Source of the DNA: Halovivax asiaticus JCM 14624
Lineage (GTDB): Archaea; Halobacteriota; Halobacteria; Halobacteriales; Natrialbaceae
NCBI RefSeq assembly: GCF_000337515.1
Contig: NZ_AOIQ01000008.1
Location: 144,443-208,442 of the forward strand
Length of the DNA stretch: 64,000 nt
Direction: 5' to 3'
In this document: positions 7,625-19,628 of the stretch, one piece after another
Layout of the letters: each line of letters opens with the position of its first letter
Numbering within the stretch: the stretch's first letter is position 1
Position numbers and translations under genes: made by a program
Notes under the pieces: model-generated
Databases searched by the model: none
What the model saw: only the letters and a program-made list of their open reading frames with translations
Told to the model about the DNA's origin: nothing

Positions 7625-9282
7625 GTCTGGAAGCACCACACGAGGATCCGCTCGCACGAACGGACGACCGGGAGTCGCTCGAATCGATCCTCGGCGATCA
7701 CGCCATCGGCTGGGAAGAACACGTCAACGCCCAGGGCGTCGTGATCCGGCCGGACGAGGTACAGTCGTCGCTGCGAGCGCTGCGCGACGAGGGCGGCTTC
7801 GACCACCTCTCATCCGTCACCGCTCAGGAGTACGCCGACCGCTACGAGAGCATCTACCACCTGTCGAAGTACGACGACCGCACGCAGGAGGTCAGCGTCG
7901 TCGTGCCGACGGCCAAAGAGGAGCCGGTCAGCCAGAGCGCGGACGCCGTCTACCGCACCGCCGACTGGCACGAGCGAGAGGCCTACGACCTCGTCGGGAT
8001 CGAGTACGAGGATCACCCCGACCTCCGACGGATCCTCCTGCCGGAGACCTGGCAGGGCCACCCGCTGGGACTCGACTACGATCAGGACAAACCCCAGCTC
8101 GTCAGCCTGTCGGAACACGCCAACCCGATCGCCGAGCATCACCACGACGAGGAGGGAGAGACGATGTTTCTCAACATCGGTCCGCACCACCCGGCGACCC
8201 ACGGTGTGCTCCACCTGAAGACGGTGCTCGACGGCGAAACGGTCGTCGACGTCGACCCCGACATCGGCTACCTCCACCGCTGCGAGGAGCAGATGTGCCA
8301 GCAGGGGACCTACCGCCACCAGATCATGCCCTACCCAGACCGCTGGGACTACGTCTCCGCGGGCCTGCTCAACGAGTGGTCCTACGCGCGAGCGATCGAA
8401 GACATGGCCGACATCGAGGTACCGGAGTACGCCCAGGTCGTCCGGACGATGGGGGCGGAACTCTGTCGGATCGCCGCTCACCTGATCTCGATCGGTGCGT
8501 TCGCACTGGACGTCGTTGGCGACTTCACCGTCACCTTCCAGTACGCCTGGCAGGATCGCGAGGATGTCCTCAACATTCTCGAGGACCTCACCGGCCAGCG
8601 GATGATGTTCAACTACTTCCGGCTCGGCGGGGTCGTCTGGGACCTGCCCGAACCTCGCGAGGACTTCTTCGAGTCCATCCGGACGTTCCTCGACAGCTTC
8701 GAGGGCTCGGTCGACGAGTACCACGACCTGCTGACGAACAATGAGATCTTCCAGCGTCGCTGTATCGGCACCGGCCACCTCGACGCGGAAACCGCGAAGA
8801 GTTACGGCTGCACCGGCCCCGTCGCCCGTGGCTCCGGGATCGACTACGACCTGCGCCGCGACGACCCCTACGGCTACTACGAGGAACTCGACTGGGACGT
8901 CGCCGTCCAGGACGAAGGCGACAACTACGCGCGCATGCTCGTTCGCATGCAAGAACTCGAGGAATCGGCGAAGATCGTCGACCAGTGCGTCGACATCCTG
9001 GAAGACTGGGATGAAGACGACCGGGAGATCCAGTCGAACGTTCCCCGGACCCTCAAACCCGACGCCGACGCGGAGGTCTACCGGGCCGTCGAGGGAGCCA
9101 AGGGCGAACTCGGCATCTACATTCGCTCCGACGGTTCCGACAAACCGGCGCGCTTCAAGATCCGGAGCCCGTGTTTCAGTAACCTGCAGGTGCTGGGCGA
9201 GGCCGCCAACGGCGAGTACGTCGCCGACCTGATCGCCACGCTCGGCAGTATCGACGTCATCCTCGGGGAGGTGGACCGGTAA
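7621..9282 (+). CDS. nuoCD: Fused complex I subunit C/D (NuoCD)
   Basis: The peripheral-arm subunits C (30 kDa) and D (49 kDa) are one 553-residue polypeptide. The C domain (about 1-165) ends with the signature segment RRILLPETWQGHPL. The D domain begins at NIGPHHPATHGVLH (about 185) and carries the quinone-pocket region and GYLHRCEEQM. It starts with GTG at 7621, overlapping the nuoB stop. NuoCD fusion occurs in several bacterial groups and is usual in haloarchaea. Confidence 0.95.
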   Translation: MSLEAPHEDPLARTDDRESLESILGDHAIGWEEHVNAQGVVIRPDEVQSSLRALRDEGGFDHLSSVTAQEYADRYESIYHLSKYDDRTQEVSVVVPTAKEEPVSQSADAVYRTADWHEREAYDLVGIEYEDHPDLRRILLPETWQGHPLGLDYDQDKPQLVSLSEHANPIAEHHHDEEGETMFLNIGPHHPATHGVLHLKTVLDGETVVDVDPDIGYLHRCEEQMCQQGTYRHQIMPYPDRWDYVSAGLLNEWSYARAIEDMADIEVPEYAQVVRTMGAELCRIAAHLISIGAFALDVVGDFTVTFQYAWQDREDVLNILEDLTGQRMMFNYFRLGGVVWDLPEPREDFFESIRTFLDSFEGSVDEYHDLLTNNEIFQRRCIGTGHLDAETAKSYGCTGPVARGSGIDYDLRRDDPYGYYEELDWDVAVQDEGDNYARMLVRMQELEESAKIVDQCVDILEDWDEDDREIQSNVPRTLKPDADAEVYRAVEGAKGELGIYIRSDGSDKPARFKIRSPCFSNLQVLGEAANGEYVADLIATLGSIDVILGEVDR

Positions 9283-10361
9283 TGGTGCCCCAGACAGTGG
9301 CGACGGCCATGCCGCTCCCCGATGCGATCAGCGATCTGTTCGGACTCGGCGACCTCGGCTTGATCGGCCAGGCGATCACCGCGTTCGTCGCCGCGTTCCT
9401 CATCGCGAACGTGTTGCTCGTGATGGCGGCGTTCGCCGGCCCGTGGGGCAAGCGAAAGATTTTCGCTGACTTCTCGGATCGCTACGCCATCACCGAACAC
9501 GGACCCTGGGGTCTGTTCATCATCCCGGCGGCTGCGATCCAGCTCATGTCGAAAGAGCTGATCGTGCCGAAGGGCGTCGACCGGCCCGCCTGGGACATCG
9601 CGCCGATCATCATGGTCTTCTCCGCGATCTTCGGGTTCGCCGTGATCCCGATGGGGAGCGGGATCCACCTCGCCGACCCCGAAGTCGGTCTGCTCTTTGC
9701 GTTCGCGATCGCCTCGCTGTCGACGCTCGGGATGATGATCGCCGGCTACGCTTCCGACAACAAGTTCGCCCTGATGGGCGGCCTGCGTGCGACCGCGCAG
9801 AACATCGCCTACGAGATCCCATTGATCGTCACCGGCGCGTCGGTGATCCTCTACACCGGGTCGTTGCAGATGAGCGAGATCGTCGCCGTGCAGGCCGAGA
9901 CGCTCGTCCAGCTCGGACCGATCTCGATCCCGGCCTGGTTCGCGTTCGTCAACCCGTTCGCGTTCGTCCTGTTCCTCGCGGCGGGGATGGCCGAGGTCGG
10001 CCGGAACCCGTTCGACGTCCCGGAGGCCCCGACCGAGATCGTCGCCGGCTACCAGACGGAGTACTCGAGCATCTACTTCGTGCTTGTCTACCTCTCGGAG
10101 TTCCTGCACATCTTCCTCGCCGGCGCGATTATGGCGACGCTGTTCCTCGGTGGCCCGGCAGGGCCCGGTCCGGCCGCGCTGGGAATCGTCTGGTTCCTGG
10201 CGAAGGTCGTGGCGTTCTTCCTGCTGACCCAGTGGTTCCGGACGGCGATGCCCCGCGTCCGGATCGACCAGCTGATCGAGATCGGCTGGAAGGGGCTGCT
10301 GGTGCTCTCGTTCGCGAACCTGCTACTGACGGCAGGGATCGTGGGGGTGTTCTTCGCATGA
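9282..10361 (+). CDS. nuoH: Complex I subunit H (NuoH)
   Basis: Membrane subunit that forms most of the quinone-binding cavity. 359 residues with about eight helices. The conserved cytoplasmic loop FAGPWGKRKIFADFSDR and the segment AEVGRNPFDVPEAPTEIVAGYQTEYS are both present. It overlaps the nuoCD stop by one base (TAATG) and nuoI by 4 bp. Confidence 0.95.
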   Translation: MVPQTVATAMPLPDAISDLFGLGDLGLIGQAITAFVAAFLIANVLLVMAAFAGPWGKRKIFADFSDRYAITEHGPWGLFIIPAAAIQLMSKELIVPKGVDRPAWDIAPIIMVFSAIFGFAVIPMGSGIHLADPEVGLLFAFAIASLSTLGMMIAGYASDNKFALMGGLRATAQNIAYEIPLIVTGASVILYTGSLQMSEIVAVQAETLVQLGPISIPAWFAFVNPFAFVLFLAAGMAEVGRNPFDVPEAPTEIVAGYQTEYSSIYFVLVYLSEFLHIFLAGAIMATLFLGGPAGPGPAALGIVWFLAKVVAFFLLTQWFRTAMPRVRIDQLIEIGWKGLLVLSFANLLLTAGIVGVFFA

Positions 10362-10819
10362 TCGGACTACTCAAATCACTGGCGACGACGATGAAGCACG
10401 CACTGGACGGCGAAGTGTACACCGTGGCCTACCCCGACGAGGTGCCGAAGGTCTCGCCGCGCTTTCGCGGGGTCCACAAGTTCAGCCAGGAGCGCTGTAT
10501 CTGGTGTCGCCAGTGCGAGAAGGTCTGCCCGAACGACACCATCCAGATCGTGATGGACGACAAGCGAAACGGCGAGCAGTACAACCTCCACATCGGCCAA
10601 TGTGTCTACTGCCGGCTGTGTGAGGAGGTCTGTCCGACCGACGCCATCCTGCTGACCCAGAACTTCGAGTTCACCGGGGACACGAAGTCCGAACTCGTCT
10701 ACAACAAAGAACAGCTCAAGGCCGTCCCCTGGTACAAGGACATCGACCCGCTGGAGGTGCGCGAACCCGACCGTGGCGGCTGGGTCGGCGAGGGCGACGG
10801 GGAGGTGGACTACCAATGA
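10358..10819 (+). CDS. nuoI: Complex I subunit I (NuoI), 2x 4Fe-4S ferredoxin-like
   Basis: Electron-transfer subunit with two 4Fe-4S clusters between the input module and NuoB. 153 residues. The two cluster motifs are CIWCRQCEKVCP and CVYCRLCEEVCP. I chose the ATG at 10358, which overlaps the nuoH stop (ATGA) and gives the expected MIGLLKSLATTMKHAL N-terminus. Longer frames upstream lie inside nuoH. Confidence 0.95.
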   Translation: MIGLLKSLATTMKHALDGEVYTVAYPDEVPKVSPRFRGVHKFSQERCIWCRQCEKVCPNDTIQIVMDDKRNGEQYNLHIGQCVYCRLCEEVCPTDAILLTQNFEFTGDTKSELVYNKEQLKAVPWYKDIDPLEVREPDRGGWVGEGDGEVDYQ

Positions 10820-11103
10820 TGGAGACCGCCGCCTTCGCCCTGTTCGCCGCCGTCACGCTGACCAGTGCGGCTGGCGTCGTCCTGTTCCGGGACCCGTGGC
10901 ACTCCGCGCTCATGCTCGGCGTCTCGCTGCTCTCGGTGGCCGTCCACTACGTGATGCTCACCGCCGAGTTCCTCGCGGTGATCCAGGTGCTCGTCTACGT
11001 CGGTGGCGTCCTCGTGCTGATCTCCTTTGCCGTCATGCTCACCCAGGCCGGTGAGACGCCGCCGGAGACGGCGACGGGAGACGGGGAGGTGACCGGCCGA
11101 TGA
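10816..11103 (+). CDS. nuoJ1: Complex I subunit J, N-terminal half
   Basis: 95 residues with three hydrophobic helices, matching the N-terminal part of NuoJ: DPWHSALMLGVSLLSVAVHYVMLTAEF-type helix, then QVLVYVGGVLVLISFAVML with the pi-bulge glycines of helix 3. In haloarchaea NuoJ is usually split over two genes, and this is the first piece. It overlaps nuoI and nuoJ2 by 4 bp. Confidence 0.9.
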   Translation: MMETAAFALFAAVTLTSAAGVVLFRDPWHSALMLGVSLLSVAVHYVMLTAEFLAVIQVLVYVGGVLVLISFAVMLTQAGETPPETATGDGEVTGR

Positions 11104-11585
11104 GCCGACCACGACTCGTCTCACTGAGTTCACGACTCGTGCCCGGGCTCCTTGCGATCGCCCTGTTCGGCGTGTTCGCCGCCGTCGTCGTCGGGACCGA
11201 CTTTGCCGGCTACGTCGGCTTCCCCGACGAGCTCTCGGTCACCGCCGAGATCGGCTACGCACTGTTCGACTTCACCGAACTGCAGGAGACGAACACGGAG
11301 TCGTTCCTGGTCTCGTTCCTCCTGATCGCGGTCGTCCTGGACGCGGCGCTCGACGCCTCGCTCGTGCTCGCGACGCGCGAAGGCCCCGACGAGTCGGTTC
11401 GCCCGAGCGCGTTCGACGGCCCGTCGACCAGGTCGACCGACGACACCGAGGCAAACGGGACGGCCGCGACCGACGGCGGTGCAGTTGACGGAGCAACGAA
11501 GATCGACGGCGAACCGGCGTCAGAGGCCGAGACAGCGTCGCCGACAGCTGGCGACGCCACGACCGACGGAGGTGACGGAGCATGA
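11100..11585 (+). CDS. nuoJ2: Complex I subunit J, C-terminal half with acidic tail
   Basis: 161 residues. Two helices at about 10-32 and 65-90 correspond to the C-terminal part of NuoJ, with the GYALFDFTELQE segment between them. The last 65 residues are a low-complexity tail rich in D, E, T, A and G with no predicted structure, as in other haloarchaeal NuoJ2 proteins. It overlaps nuoK by 4 bp. Confidence 0.85.
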   Translation: MSRPRLVSLSSRLVPGLLAIALFGVFAAVVVGTDFAGYVGFPDELSVTAEIGYALFDFTELQETNTESFLVSFLLIAVVLDAALDASLVLATREGPDESVRPSAFDGPSTRSTDDTEANGTAATDGGAVDGATKIDGEPASEAETASPTAGDATTDGGDGA

Positions 11586-11884
11586 TGGCTATCGAGGGCT
11601 ACGTCCTGCTCTCGGCCGGCCTGTTCTGCATCGGGCTGTTCGGCATCCTGACCCGTCGCAACGCGCTCATGTTCCTGATGGCGGTCGAGCTGATGGTCAA
11701 CGCGGCCGTGATCAATCTGGTCGCGTTCGCGCTGTACCACGGCACGCTGACCGGACAGGTGTTCGGGCTGTTCGTCCTCGGACTCGCGGCCGCGGAGGTC
11801 GCGATCGGCCTCGGGATCATCCTTGTACTGTATCGCAACTTCGGGACGATCGACGTCTCGGTACCGACGACGATGAGGTGGTAA
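11582..11884 (+). CDS. nuoK: Complex I subunit K (NuoK)
   Basis: Small antiporter-like subunit of the proton channel (MrpC homologue). 100 residues with three helices. The membrane-embedded glutamates expected in helices 2 and 3 are visible in MAVELMVNAAVINLVAF and GLAAAEVAIGLGIIL. Start ATGATG at 11582 or 11585. Confidence 0.95.
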   Translation: MMAIEGYVLLSAGLFCIGLFGILTRRNALMFLMAVELMVNAAVINLVAFALYHGTLTGQVFGLFVLGLAAAEVAIGLGIILVLYRNFGTIDVSVPTTMRW

Positions 11885-11885
11885 T

Positions 11886-13894
11886 ATGGAAGGATTGTTT
11901 ACATTCGCGCCCGCAATCGTGCTGTTCCCGCTGGTGGCGTTCGCGATCACGCTGCTCGTGGGCCGCTATCTCCCCCTCGGCGGCGCGATCCCGGGCATCG
12001 TCGCGACTGGCGGATCGCTCGCGCTCTCGCTGGTGATGGCCGCGGCCGTCGCCGGCGGCGAGACGACGAACGAACTGGTGTATACGTGGTTCGAGACGCC
12101 CGAGATCACGTTCCACTTCGGCCTGCTGATCGACCCGCTGTCGGCGGCCATGCTGGTCGTGGTCTCGCTGATCGCCTTCCTCGTCCACGTCTTCAGCCTG
12201 AGCTACATGAACGCCGAGGGCGAGACCGGCCTGCCGCGATACTACGCCGGCCTCGGGCTCTTTACGTTCAGCATGCTCGCGTTCGTGGTCGCGGACAACC
12301 TGCTGATGTCGTTCGTCTTCTTCGAGCTGGTTGGGCTGTGTTCGTTCCTCCTCATCGGTTTCTGGTACCGGACGAAATCGGCGCCCTCCGCGGCGAAGAA
12401 GGCGTTTCTCGTCACGCGCTTCGGGGACTTCTTCTTCCTCATCGGTGTCGTCGCCATCGCCGCGTCCTACGGCACACTCTCCTTCGCCGGTGACGCGTCG
12501 TTCGTCACCGCGGCCGAGTCGGCGATCGACTCGGAGACCTTCTTCGGCTTCGACGCCGACACCTGGGTGACGATCACCGGTCTCCTCGTCCTGGGCGGCG
12601 TAATCGGCAAGTCCGCCCAGTTCCCGCTGCACACGTGGCTGCCAGACGCGATGGAGGGTCCGACGCCGGTGTCGGCGCTCATCCACGCGGCGACGATGGT
12701 CGCCGCCGGCGTCTACCTCGTCGCCCGGATGTTCGGCTACTACGCGCTGTCGCCCACGGCGCTCGCGGTCATCGCGTTCGTCGGCGGCTTTACGGCACTG
12801 TTCGCGGCGACGATGGGCTGTGTCAAAGACGACGTGAAACAGGTGCTCGCGTACTCCACCATCAGCCAGTACGGCTACATGATGCTCGCGATGGGCGTCG
12901 GCGGCTACGTCGCCGGCGTCTTCCACCTGCTCAACCACGCCGTCTTCAAGGCGCTACTCTTCCTCGGGGCCGGCGCGGTCATCATCGCGATGCACCACGA
13001 GCAGGACATGTGGAAGATGGGCGGGCTCAAAGAGCAGATGCCCGTTACCTACTACTCCTTCCTCGCGGGTTCGCTCGCGCTCGCGGGCATCATCCCGTTC
13101 AGCGGCTTCTGGTCGAAGGACGAGGTGCTCTACGATGCACTCATCGTCGGACTCTCGGAGCCACTCATCCTCGCCGCGTATGCGATGGCCTTACTCGCCG
13201 TGTTCTTCACCGGATTCTACACGATCCGGATGGTCCGGCTGACGTTCCACGGCGAGCCCCGGTCGGAGGCTGCCGAATCACCCCACGCGATCGGCCTGCC
13301 AGCGAAGATTCCGCTGGCCGTACTCGGCGTCCTGGCGCTCGTCGGTGGGGCGATGAATCTGAAGCCGCTCGAGGAGCTCGCCGGCCTCGAGGTTGCGTTC
13401 CTCGAACGATGGCTCGACGGACAGGGTGTCGGCTCGGTCGACGGGCTGACCTACCACGCCTACAGCGAGACGGTCCACTACGGCCACGAGTACATCGGCG
13501 GTCCTGAGGGGACGGTGATCCTCTCTGCAGCCCTCTCGCTCGGCCTGGCGCTGGCTGGCGCCGGGCTCGCCTGGACACTGTACAGCGGCCCGGAGCCGAC
13601 GCGCCACACCGAGCGCCTCGGCTCGCTTCGCGACCTCGCCGTCGCCAACTACTACCAGGACGAGTACCAGGTCTGGCTTGCACGTGGCCTCACGCTGCCG
13701 CTGGCCCGGGCGAGCGACCGGTTCGACCAGACAGCTATCGACGGCGTCGTCGACGGTGTCGGTAGCGTCAGCCGCTTCGGCGGCGAGCGACTCAGACGGC
13801 TCCAGACGGGGCAGGTGACCGACTACGCGGCGCTCGTGATACTCGGTGTGCTCGCGTTACTGGTCGTTCTCGGTATCAACGGAGGCTGGTTCCT

Positions 13895-13898
<4 letters not shown>
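11886..13898 (+). CDS. nuoL: Complex I subunit L (NuoL), antiporter-like proton channel
   Basis: Largest membrane subunit (670 residues, about 16 helices). The central signature MEGPTPVSALIHAATMVAAGVYL and the lysine/glutamate channel residues (FVFFELVGLCSFLL, LGGVIGKSAQFPLHTWLPDAM) are intact. It is separated from nuoK by one base. The C-terminal part contains the lateral amphipathic helix region and a final helix ending NGGWFL. Confidence 0.96.
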
Positions 13899-15444
<1,546 letters not shown>

Positions 15445-15448
<4 letters not shown>

Positions 15449-17001
15449 TCGAACCCGTCCAGCTCCCCGACGCCGCGGCGCTCGGCCCGGCGCTCGTCCT
15501 GGGACTGACGGCGCTCGTCGTCTTCGTGTTCGACAGCGCAAGACCGCACGAACCGGACCGAGGGCTGCTCGCGGGGACGACCGCCGCGGGCTCGCTTCTC
15601 GCACTCGGCGTCGGCGTCTGGTACATGATCGCCGGCGTCGGCGTCCCCGAGCCCGACGGGGCCGGCGTCATCTCCCTCTTCGACGGTCAGCTCGTCGTCG
15701 ACCAGCTCGCGCTGTTCTTCATGCTCGTGACGGCGATCGTCACGGCGCTGGTCGCGATCGCGAGCTACGACTACATGGACGGCCACGCCCACCAGGGCGA
15801 GTACTACTCGCTCGTCCTGCTCGCGGCGACCGGCATGGCGACGATGGCCGCGGCCAACAGCCTCGTCACCGTCTTCCTCGCACTCGAACTGGCGAGCCTG
15901 CCGTCGTACGCGCTCGTGGCCATCCTGAAGGACAATCGCGGGAGCGTCGAGGCGGGACTGAAGTACTTCCTGCTCGGCGCGCTCTCGTCGGCCATCTTCG
16001 TCTACGGGATCAGCCTGGTCTACGGGGCGACGGGCGTCCTCCAGCTCGATCTCGTCGCCGAGGCGATCACAGGCGAGACGGGCCAGCACGTCCTCACCGG
16101 CAACGCCCACGACGTCGCGGGCCACGACGGCCTGCTCGGCGTCGGGATCGTGTTGCTCCTCGTCGGAATCGCGTTCAAGACCGCGAGCGTCCCGCTTCAC
16201 TTCTGGGCGCCGGAGGCCTACGAGGGCGCACCTGCACCGATCGCGGCGTTCCTCTCGTCGGCCTCGAAGGCCGCCGGCTTCGTGATCGCGATTCGCGTGT
16301 TCACGACCGCATTCCCCGTCGAGGCGACGGCGGGGCTCGTCGGGTTCGACTGGTCGGTCGCGTTCGCCGTCCTCGCGGTCGCGACGATGACGATCGGCAA
16401 CTTCGCCGCGGCCGTCCAGGAGAACGTCAAGCGGATGCTCGCGTACTCCTCCGTCGGTCACGCCGGCTACGCGCTGATCGGCCTCGCCGGCGTCGGGGCC
16501 GGGGCGAACGAACTCGTCCTCGGCGCCGCGCTCATGCACCTGTTCGTCTACGCGTTCATGAACACCGGCGCGTTCCTCTTCGTCGCGCTCGCCGAGTACT
16601 GGGGCGTCGGCCGTACGTTCGCCGACTACAACGGACTCGGTCGACGCGCACCGATCGCCTGCGTCGCGCTGACGGTGTTCATGTTCAGCCTGGCCGGAAT
16701 TCCGCCCCTGGGCGGGTTCCTGAGCAAGTACCTCCTCTTCTGGGGGTCGCTCCAGGCCGGCATGCTGTTCGTCGCCGGTGCGCTCGTGGTAAACAGCGCA
16801 CTCTCGCTGTACTACTACTCGCGACTGGTGAAGGCGGTCTGGTTCGAAGAGCCGGTGACCGACCACGGGTCGCTCGCCCAGCCGGTGGGCCTCTACGCGG
16901 CCCTCATCGCAGCCGCCGTGATGACCGTCGTCGTCCTCCCCGGCTTCGGGCCGATCGCCGACTCGGCACTCGACGCGGCGACGGCAGTGCTCACCTCCTG
17001 A
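15445..17001 (+). CDS. nuoN: Complex I subunit N (NuoN), antiporter-like proton channel
   Basis: 518 residues, about 14 helices; last gene of the nuo operon. Starts with GTG at 15445, overlapping the nuoM stop. LALELASLPSYALVA and GIAFKTASVPLHFWAPEAYEGAPAPIAAFLSS are the conserved channel segments. The operon ends here without nuoE, nuoF or nuoG, so the complex lacks the NADH-oxidising module and must take electrons from another donor. Confidence 0.96.
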
Positions 17002-17058
17002 TCGGCGCTCGAGCACTGAACCCGGGTAGCTTTTACACGCGTCGGCCGAACTCCGCCC

Positions 17059-18591
17059 ATGGTCCGTCGGCTGATCCTCGGGTGTGGCGACGTCGGTGAG
17101 CGTCTCGCCGAGTCACTTGGGGCAGAGCCGACGTCAGTCCTCGGCATCGACGCCGATCGAACCGTCGTCAATCGACTCCGCGACCGTGGCGTCCCGGCCA
17201 GGCGGGGAGATCCGACGGAGCCCGCGACGCTCGACGACCTCGACCCGCCGGGGACGATCCTCGTCGCCGGCGATCGGGCAGACGAGAATCTGGCGGTGGC
17301 CACCCTGGCTCGTGACCGATTTCCCGAGGCCCGACTCATCGTCTACGCCGGCGCCGATCCAACGCAGACGGTCGTCGAGCAGCTCCAGACGATCGCCGAC
17401 GACGTGGTGGAGGGCGCACGGGCGCTCGCCGATCGCGTCCTCGAAGAGGGAGCGAGTCCGGCGGCCGAGCGGGCGAGACGGCTCCGGTCGGCGCTCTCGG
17501 CGATCGACGGTCGACTTGCCGTCGTCACACACGACAACCCGGACCCGGACGCCATCGCCAGCGCGATCGCTCTCGTCGCGCTGGCCGAATCGGTCGGTAT
17601 CGACGCCGACGCCTGCTACTACGGGGAGATTTCACATCAGGAGAATCGGGCGATGCTCAACGTCCTCGACCTCGAAGTCCGCCACCTCGAGGCGGCCAGC
17701 GCGATCGATGCCTACGACGGCGTCGCCCTCGTCGATCACTCCCGGCCCGGGATCAACGACGGGTTGGCGACGGACGCCGACGTGGATATCGTCATCGACC
17801 ACCACCCACCTCGCGGCCCGGTGGCGGGCTCGTTCGTCGACATCCGGCACCTGGCCGGGGCGACGAGTACGGTCATGACGGAATACGTCGACCGCTTCGG
17901 CGTCGGCTTCGATCGACAGACGGCGACGGCGCTCCTCTTCGGGATTCGCATCGACACGAACGACTTCACGCGCGAGACGACGGCACTCGACTTCCGCGCG
18001 GCCGCGGCGCTCAGCCCCCACGTCGATCAGACGGCACTCGACCGCATCGAACGGCCGACGGTCGACGGAGAGACGGTCGACACGATCGCCCGCGCGATCA
18101 AAAACCGGGAGCGATACGGCGACGTCGTGGTCTCGAGCTGTGGGCAGATCGCGAGCCGTGACGCCCTCCCCCAGGCCGCCGACCGATTGCTCTCGATGGA
18201 CGGCGTCGACACGACGCTCGTCTACGGGTTCATCGACGACATGGTCTACCTCTCGGCTCGGTCTCGCGACGACGAACAGGACGTCGGCGAAGTGATTCGC
18301 GACGCCTTCGAACCGATCGGCAGCGCCGGCGGTCACAGCGACATGGCCGGTGCCCAGCTCGAAATCGGCGTCCTCGGGAGCGGCGACGCCGACGGAACCG
18401 ACGGCGACGGACCGGATCACGCCGCCGTCATCGTTTCGGCGGTCGAGGACGTCGTCGAACACCGCTTTATCGAGGCGATCGACTCGATCCCCGACGTACC
18501 GAAAGGCGGCTACACGCGCGAGAGTGAGTTGCTGTTCGACCCGGCCCGTTCCGGCGTCGTGTCCCGCGACGAGGGCGAACGGTCGACCTAG
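17059..18591 (+). CDS. RCK (TrkA-N) - DHH/DHHA1 phosphoesterase fusion
   Basis: 510 residues. The N-terminal 120 residues form a nucleotide-binding RCK/TrkA-N fold (LILGCGDVGERLAE, then GDPTEPATLDDL). A DHH phosphoesterase domain follows: THDNPDPDAIASA (about 155), VALVDHSRPG (about 230), the DHH signature in IVIDHHPPRG (about 250) and GIRIDTNDF. A DHHA1 domain with GGHSDMAGAQ (about 435) closes the active site. DHH-DHHA1 enzymes cleave short RNA or cyclic dinucleotides. Fusion to an RCK domain suggests a nucleotide- or c-di-AMP-linked role, but this is inference. Start ATG 17059 has a tttaca TATA-like box about 25 bp upstream, so it is transcribed apart from nuo. Confidence 0.85.
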   Translation: MVRRLILGCGDVGERLAESLGAEPTSVLGIDADRTVVNRLRDRGVPARRGDPTEPATLDDLDPPGTILVAGDRADENLAVATLARDRFPEARLIVYAGADPTQTVVEQLQTIADDVVEGARALADRVLEEGASPAAERARRLRSALSAIDGRLAVVTHDNPDPDAIASAIALVALAESVGIDADACYYGEISHQENRAMLNVLDLEVRHLEAASAIDAYDGVALVDHSRPGINDGLATDADVDIVIDHHPPRGPVAGSFVDIRHLAGATSTVMTEYVDRFGVGFDRQTATALLFGIRIDTNDFTRETTALDFRAAAALSPHVDQTALDRIERPTVDGETVDTIARAIKNRERYGDVVVSSCGQIASRDALPQAADRLLSMDGVDTTLVYGFIDDMVYLSARSRDDEQDVGEVIRDAFEPIGSAGGHSDMAGAQLEIGVLGSGDADGTDGDGPDHAAVIVSAVEDVVEHRFIEAIDSIPDVPKGGYTRESELLFDPARSGVVSRDEGERST

Positions 18592-18732
18592 CGAGTGCGT
18601 CGTCGGGTTGGATCGCGGTCAGGTGGTTCTTGGAAACGACCGGTCTGAGAGCGGTCGAACGGGAGCGCGAGTGACAGTGAAGGTGATCGAGAGAGGAGCA
18701 GGTTTTTGCGCACGCGACGTGTTCGGCGACGT

Positions 18733-19542
18733 ATGGAGGAGGCGTGGCGCGGGAGCAAGCCCCAGGTTGGCGAGTATATGACCCAGGACGTCGCGACGGT
18801 CGCCCCGGAGGCGACGGTCGAGGAGGTCGCGGTCCGCATCGCCGAGAGCGACAATCACAGCGGCTATCCCGTCTGCGATCGCCGGCGCGTCGAAGGGTTC
18901 GTCAGCGCACGCGATCTGTTGCTCGCCGACGACGGCGAGCCGATCTGGAAGGTGATGTCGACGAACCTCATCGTCGCCCACCCCGAGATGAAAGTGACCG
19001 ACGCCGCCCGCGTAATTCTACGCTCGGGAATCCAGAAGCTCCCGGTGGTCGACGACGCGGGCAACCTCGTCGGTATCATCTCGAACGCGGACGTGATCCG
19101 CAGCCAGATCGAGCGCGCCACGCCCGAGAAGGTCGGAAAACTCATCCGGACGCTGCAGAATATCCACGGCGTCAACTTCGAGCGCACGCGGCGGACAGTC
19201 CCGCTCGACGACCTCGTCCCCACCCAGGGACGGGTCTACGCCGACGAATTAGAGGGCCGGCGCTACGAACTCGAACACGGCCTCGCCGAACCCCTCGTGG
19301 TCATCGACAACGCCGGCGCGATTCTGCTCGCCGACGGCCACCACCGCGTCCTCGCCGCGGATCGCCTCGACATCGACGAGATGGACGCCTACGTCATCGA
19401 GACGGGCGAGCCGCTCGATCTGGGCATGGCCCGGACGGCCCAGAAGGAGAACCTGACCTCGATCGACGACATCGAGGTCGTCGACTACGCTCGCCATCCG
19501 CTCGTCGAGACGACGAAGCGATTACAATCCGAAAGCGAGTGA
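18733..19542 (+). CDS. CBS-pair protein with ParB/SerK-like domain
   Basis: 269 residues. Two CBS motifs (about 12-65 and 75-130; QVGEYMTQDVATVAP and VMSTNLIVAHPEM) form an adenine-nucleotide-sensing pair. A ParB/sulfiredoxin-fold domain (about 155-260) follows, with VPLDDLVPTQG and the signature LADGHHRVLAADRL. The same DGHHR-type motif occurs in the archaeal free-serine kinase SerK of Thermococcus, so a small-molecule kinase is more likely than DNA partition. The start ATG at 18733 is 26 bp downstream of a gtttttgcg box. A second protein with this fold lies at 33907-34563. Confidence 0.75.
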   Translation: MEEAWRGSKPQVGEYMTQDVATVAPEATVEEVAVRIAESDNHSGYPVCDRRRVEGFVSARDLLLADDGEPIWKVMSTNLIVAHPEMKVTDAARVILRSGIQKLPVVDDAGNLVGIISNADVIRSQIERATPEKVGKLIRTLQNIHGVNFERTRRTVPLDDLVPTQGRVYADELEGRRYELEHGLAEPLVVIDNAGAILLADGHHRVLAADRLDIDEMDAYVIETGEPLDLGMARTAQKENLTSIDDIEVVDYARHPLVETTKRLQSESE

Positions 19543-19593
19543 CAACGAGCGTCGCCTGTGGAGCGACCGGCCGTCGGGCCCCGTTCGACGGAA

Positions 19594-19621
19594 ATGGTTA
19601 TACGCCAACCACTCGTTGGCG
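19594..19621 (+). promoter_or_regulatory. TATA box and inverted repeat before the ABC-2 exporter operon
   Basis: atggttatacgcc holds a TATA element centred near 19599. It is followed by cgccaac-cactc-gttggcg (19603-19621), a perfect 7-bp inverted repeat with a 5-bp spacer. The repeat lies between the TATA box and the ATG at 19629, where a bound repressor would block initiation. This is an operator candidate only. Confidence 0.45.
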
Positions 19622-19628
19622 CGAGTGA

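Noticed and set aside
11817..12938. 373-codon minus-strand frame opposite nuoL
   Set aside because: Arginine/histidine-rich antisense of a clear complex I gene; no promoter or start context.
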